Assembly: GCA_038503035.1 (NCBI GenBank)
Contig: JAVSML010000963.1
Location: 310,001-374,000 of the forward strand
DNA length: 64,000 nucleotides
Direction: 5' to 3'
Source of the DNA: Crocodylus rhombifer
Taxonomy: Eukaryota > Chordata > Crocodylia > Crocodylidae
Position numbers and translations under genes: made by a program. Position 1 is the stretch's first letter; every line of letters starts with the position of its first letter. The notes under the pieces are model-generated. The model had not been told where the DNA came from. It worked only from the letters and a program-made list of their open reading frames with translations, and did no database searches. Positions 59,931 to 64,000 of this stretch are shown piece after piece.

Positions 59931-60869
59931 AGGAAACAGAGCACTGGATTAAAGTACCTCAACTCTGACTGGATCAGGCAATTACTCATAGATTGAAACA
60001 TAAAGGTTACAGATCAAAGCAAAATTCTAATTGCACGCTTTGGGGAGATGACCTTTCCAGTTAAATACAGCATGACCCAGATTTCCTCTGATGATCTAGC
60101 ATGCTCCAATTCTTCACACATTCTGAGTCTCCATGTTACCAGCACAGGGACTTCTTGTACATGTAATAAAATCTAATGCACCTAAGTAATTCTATTGAAT
60201 AGGTCCCTGCTATCACAATACTGGATCCCACAGACTCCTGTTAGCTACCAGAAAGGTATTTTAATTCCAGAAACCATTAGGCCAGCTCATTAATTCTAAC
60301 TTGCCTTCAGACTCTTAATTACTTTGCACCAAACACAATGGGTGACAACTAATGTGAAACATAGCATAAGGCTCTTTTTAATATGGACACAGTGAAGTGG
60401 ACCGAGAGAGCGCACAGGCTCTTCAAGTCTCATCACACTTGCAGTCAACACTGAACCAGACTAGGTTTTCACCCCTGCATCCAAGGTCTTGTTTTCTATA
60501 GTATGATTGCTGCTTCCCTGAGCTCTGGGGCTCTTCATAAAGCAAGATCATCAACCTCTTCAGGCCACCATCTACTGCACTAAATCACTCTATCACATAA
60601 CCTAAGAAAATAGCTTGCTTAGCGATAGCAATAGTAGCCTGTTATCCTTTTTGTTCACCAACCAGTACTTGAGAAGTGCATTCAGAGAGAGTTTTCCTGA
60701 TTAACATTTTAATGCCAGGAGCTCTGCTAAGACTCATCCCCTCAATGGTGGGTTAAATCTACTATGTCTCTCAGCTGGCACCCAGCCAGGTCTCACAGCG
60801 GCCAAGGCTCCTTTCTGTAATTCTTCTTGTGGGGAAGAGAGGAAATGGGGACATCATATGAAAAAACCA
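59931..60869. other. Spacer without a recognised gene
   Basis: No exon or element ends were recognised. Confidence 0.45.
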
Positions 60870-61190
60870 CAGAGCGCGAGAGAACAGCACCCGAGCATGA
60901 TATTGCTTGAGTGAGCTCTCTCATGGAGAGCGGACTGTGAGGAGAGGTGCCAGCCAACACTCCCATTACGGGGGATCGGAGAAGCTACATATATCTGTCA
61001 CTCCGCATGGAGAGCTACACAGTGCCTATATAATGTGCGCGCAGCCAGCCGCGGGATTGTGGAGAGGCTGTAATGACTTTTTCTAAACAGTGCACTTCAA
61101 TGCAAATAGCTCCATGCATAATTTAAGCTCCTTGTCGCTTACACTGAATAATTATCTCTGCTTCTGTGAATAGGAGACAGGGAGGGATTT
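60870..61190. promoter_or_regulatory. Promoter- or enhancer-like CpG-containing block
   Basis: CpG dinucleotides cluster here (AGAGCGCGAGAG, GTGCGCGCAGCC, AGCCGCGGG) against a depleted background. TATATAA lies at 61027-61033, and a perfect octamer ATGCAAAT at 61100-61107 is followed by CATGCATAATTTAAG. No open frame starts clearly downstream. A transcription start is possible on the + strand about 30 bp after the TATA, but a conserved enhancer is equally compatible. Confidence 0.35.
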
Positions 61191-61234
61191 TCTTTTTTGG
61201 TTGTGGTTTTTGGTCCTGGAAAGGAGGCACTGAG

Positions 61235-61350
61235 GCTGAGATTTTCCAAGCAGCCAAAGGGAGCTAGGCTCCTGAATCCCACTGAAATCCACTGAGAGGC
61301 AGACGCTTCACGCTCTCAGGCTTGGTTGAAAATCTCTGCCTAACTTCTGT
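61235..61350. repeat. Palindromic GATTTTC-type relic
   Basis: GAGATTTTCCAAGCAGCC, AGGCTCCTGAATCCCACTG and the mirrored CAGGCTTGGTTGAAAATCTC fit the same relic class as 12178-12420, with the centre CCCACTGAAATCCACTGAG. Confidence 0.5.
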
Positions 61351-62865
61351 TAGCTACCACCTAAGCCCCAGTCTTCTCATCCGTGGGGGCTTCCTTGGAA
61401 GAAAAAACAAGAAGGGAAATTTTTAACGTGGAAAGAGGGCCCACTATGGCTTTCTGTACACTTTACAACAAAATGTTGGAGCATGATGCAGGCACTGCCC
61501 GCCCCCCACACACTTATTCTGACTTTTCTAATGCCTGCTGTTTCTTTTCTTGCTCCCAAACAGGGGCCAGAGAGCCCTCTGGGCTTTCTGGGGAGGAACC
61601 TGATCATCAGGCTTGGATGTGTAGGGCCAAACTATGGATTAAAGTGATCCCAGAGGCCTCTTTCTCAATTTGCCCAGGCTATAATCTTCATGCTTGGGTG
61701 GGTGGAGATGGTGGGCTGTCTATGGAAACACTGGTGCTTCCCCCGCAGCAGCCTGGGAGCCTTCTCTTGCATCTCAGATCAGGGCCCTTCTTGTTTTGTC
61801 AGAATAACACCCAAAGGCAAGCACAGCTGCAGTCAAAGGGGTGTTGCATGGCTTCTCTGTCACCTTCTCCCCGTTCAGACCATCTTAGCCCAGCATAGCC
61901 CTGAGCTGAAAGGATTGTTCTCCACAGCCTGATAAGAAATGCACACCAAACCCAGAGCCTGAGGGCTGGCCCTGCAAGGGGCAGGTGGACTGCACTGCAC
62001 AGAGTGGCCGTGTTTGGAGTTAGTGGCTACATGTATGGGGATGGGGAGGAGATTGGACTGCTCTCAGCTACACAGAGGTATACTCCAACTGCTGCCACAG
62101 AGGCCACGTCTGGCTCTCACCCCAAAGTAATGCTACTATTTGGAAAGCCTCACATGAGGCCCATAATTCCTTGGGTCTTGGGACAAGGGGAACAGGACCA
62201 GTCAGAACAATGCTTAATATCAGTAAAATTGCCTTTAATCAACTTTACATGAGGAAGTGCCTCCTTTCCCTGGAAAAGCAAGTTTTTAAGTCCCATTTTT
62301 CCTCCTAATGTCCCTTTGCTCCCTAAGTAACTTTCCTGTGGTGCGAGAGGCAAGGATTCAGCTCCAGTTCCAGGTCCAGGCATCCTCCTCCATGTGATCA
62401 TTAGCAAGGGTCACATCATAACCGACCTCACTATGGCAATTATCCTAGCAACCGCAGTCACCCGAGGGGGAAAAGGAAGGAGGCTTAATGTCCCCATTGC
62501 TTTGCAATCACAGCAGGCACATTTCTGCTACTTCCATGCCACATCTGGGGGCACTACCCTGAAGCAAGATTAACCCACTCAGTCCTCTAGAGCTTTTTGA
62601 GTATGTGCTCATGATACCAAAATCCTAAGAGCAGTGCTGGATCCACATCACCTCATTTCTGGGACAGGGCACATGAGGCATAGATGCAGGGGGATGGAGC
62701 CAGGCAGCCTCTGCCTCAGGCAACATGCAGGCAAGGAGGGCTTGAGGGTGTCTACAATGCCATCAGAGGCATGAGTGAGGTATGGGCAGAGCTGCAGTGC
62801 AGACACTACCAGAGCTCTGCAGCCCACCTCTCTGGAAAGAGCCCTTTCTCTTTAAGGCTCTGCTT
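61351..62865. other. Spacer; longest unexplained frame at 61383-61898
   Basis: A 171-codon open frame without recognisable domains. A splice-acceptor-like TTTTCTTGCTCCCAAACAG lies at about 61545-61563. Nothing else supports an exon. Confidence 0.35.
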
Positions 62866-63070
62866 CAACAAAGCGCTTAATCACCTGCTAAACATTTGCT
62901 CAAGTGCTTTGTTGAATCCCGAATCGCTCTACTTTTAAACAGGCGAATAATCCCATTAATGTCAACATGATGCCTGGTGTGCTTAGAGGTAAGCTTGTGC
63001 TTATGTGCTTCACTGAAGCAGAGCATTAAAGAGACCTCTTTGCTTCAGGGGGCTTTGGATCAGGCCCTCT
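62866..63070. repeat. Palindromic relic (AGTGCTTTGTTGAATC type)
   Basis: CTTCAACAAAGCGCTTAATCACC, CAAGTGCTTTGTTGAATCCC, AATAATCCCATTAATGTCAAC and TTGGATCAGGCCCTC match a common sauropsid palindromic DNA relic (GCTTAAGTGCTTTGCTGAATCGGGGCC; centre CCCATTGAAGTCAATGGG). Confidence 0.55.
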
Positions 63071-64000
63071 CTGCCAGGATTACACCCAAAGGGTAAATAA
63101 TACACTACCAGGCATCTACCTGCCTTCCTGCTATGTACTAGTGAGCTTCCGAGGCCCCGAGCCTCAGACAGCCAACCTCACCAGCTCTCATCACATCCTG
63201 CAAATGCTTTTGTGGTGAGGAAGGAGTGTCTCCCCTCAACTCACTGCCTAAAAATGTCCCCCCCTCTCTTTCCCTTCTTTGTGGATGAGCCTAACATGTT
63301 CCTTACAGTTGTCTCAGGGGTCACAAAAACAGTCCTGCAACCAAGCAGGGCCTGCAAGTCCTCTCTTTGCTATCAGCCAGCCATGTCCTGTGCTGTCAGT
63401 GTCTTTGGTTAACCTAGGCATGATGTTCCCAGCTTGCTCCAATTCCATTCCAGGCCCCTGCTAGTTTATTGTTAGACCTGCTGCTTGTAGGGCCTGTGCC
63501 TGAGTCCCTGCTTGCGATGCAGCTCTCAGAGTCACAGAGAATTCAGCCTCCCACAGGAGGAGGAGGCTGGTACGGGAGGCTGCACGGAGAATGCCTGGAC
63601 CTCTCCCAGCAAGTTCACTGAGATGAGAATCCCCTTTGGCTTGGAGTCACTTCACAGAGCCCAGCGTGCGAAGCCTGTGAAGCAGTTGTAGCCAACGGCG
63701 GTACTCTTTTTTTTATGTCAGTGTGGCCATGAATATTGCATGCCCCAGCACCCAGTGCTCTGTCTTCACTGAAGATATGAAGACGCACACACATGTATGC
63801 ACACATGCACTGGGAACTGCAGTCCTCATAAACGTAAGGACAAACATTGGAGACTAGGTTCTAAGAGACCTCTTTTTCAACTGCAGATTTTGTGGTCATT
63901 GAAGCCCCTTTACTTACAGATAAAGAACGGACAAATGCACTGAAGAACTGACAATCCAAGGGACTCTCCTTACTAAAGAGAGAAATCTCAAAGGACCAAC
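63071..64000. other. Spacer at the window end
   Basis: No exon or element ends were recognised. A short CA-type stretch lies at 63783-63808. Confidence 0.45.

Noticed and set aside
61383..61898. 171-codon open frame on the + strand
   Set aside because: No domain, no start context and no partner exons. A single acceptor-like site is not enough.
1..64000. CRISPR array, bacterial operon, defence system or phage module
   Set aside because: No regularly spaced direct repeats, no ribosome-binding-site-led gene runs and no such proteins. The sequence is plainly vertebrate.

Overview
This is a vertebrate nuclear window, most likely from a sauropsid and probably a crocodilian. Recognisable repeats are CR1 LINE 3' ends, MIR-type core relics, many short non-autonomous hAT-like DNA transposons and palindromic MITE-like relics. 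CpG is sparse, spacers are long and AT-leaning, and there are no prokaryotic-style operons. The taxon is inferred from the repeat spectrum only.

The one gene I can support is a decayed zona pellucida ZP3-family gene on the + strand, about 15.92-20.79 kb. Seven exon-like blocks lie in the right order and carry the family's cysteine landmarks (VQC, ACKH, ECGSS, ECHYP, DSCVA, GCLLDD, ITCHLK, CSCCETGNC). Several still have GT donors. It appears dead: ATA sits where the start ATG is expected, there are in-frame TGA codons, a frameshift in each of four exon blocks, and two lost AG acceptors. No intact protein-coding gene was recognised anywhere else.

Layout. 0-5.7 kb: spacer with a 568-bp inverted-repeat DNA element, a CR1 tail and a GC-rich block. 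5.77-12.91 kb: two copies of an unidentified ~475-bp sequence in opposite orientation, enclosing two hAT-like elements with target duplications (8.64-9.17 and 9.30-9.67 kb). 12.97-13.46 kb: a hAT-like element with a second element nested in it. 15.9-20.8 kb: the ZP3-like pseudogene. 25.1-26.2 kb: an L2/L3-like LINE tail and an antisense CR1. 29.6-30.3 kb: a possible minus-strand LTR. 30.8-39.2 kb: a repeat-dense stretch, including a CR1 interrupted by a second copy of the 9.30-kb hAT-like family. 41.5-42.95 kb: the longest CR1 copy, with a broken reverse transcriptase reading frame. 43-46.5 kb: tRNA-like and MIR relics and an almost perfect 32-bp hairpin. 57.8-58.0 kb: a ~245-bp palindrome. 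59-63 kb: CR1 tails and palindromic relics. Several TAAT-rich or CpG-containing single-copy-looking blocks (28.7, 38.5, 39.8, 44.2, 55.7 and 60.9 kb) are candidate conserved non-coding elements, judged by composition only.

I see no multi-gene system, CRISPR array, operon or unfamiliar machinery. The items most worth following are the ZP3-like pseudogene, the inverted ~475-bp pair and the transposon families with dated nesting.
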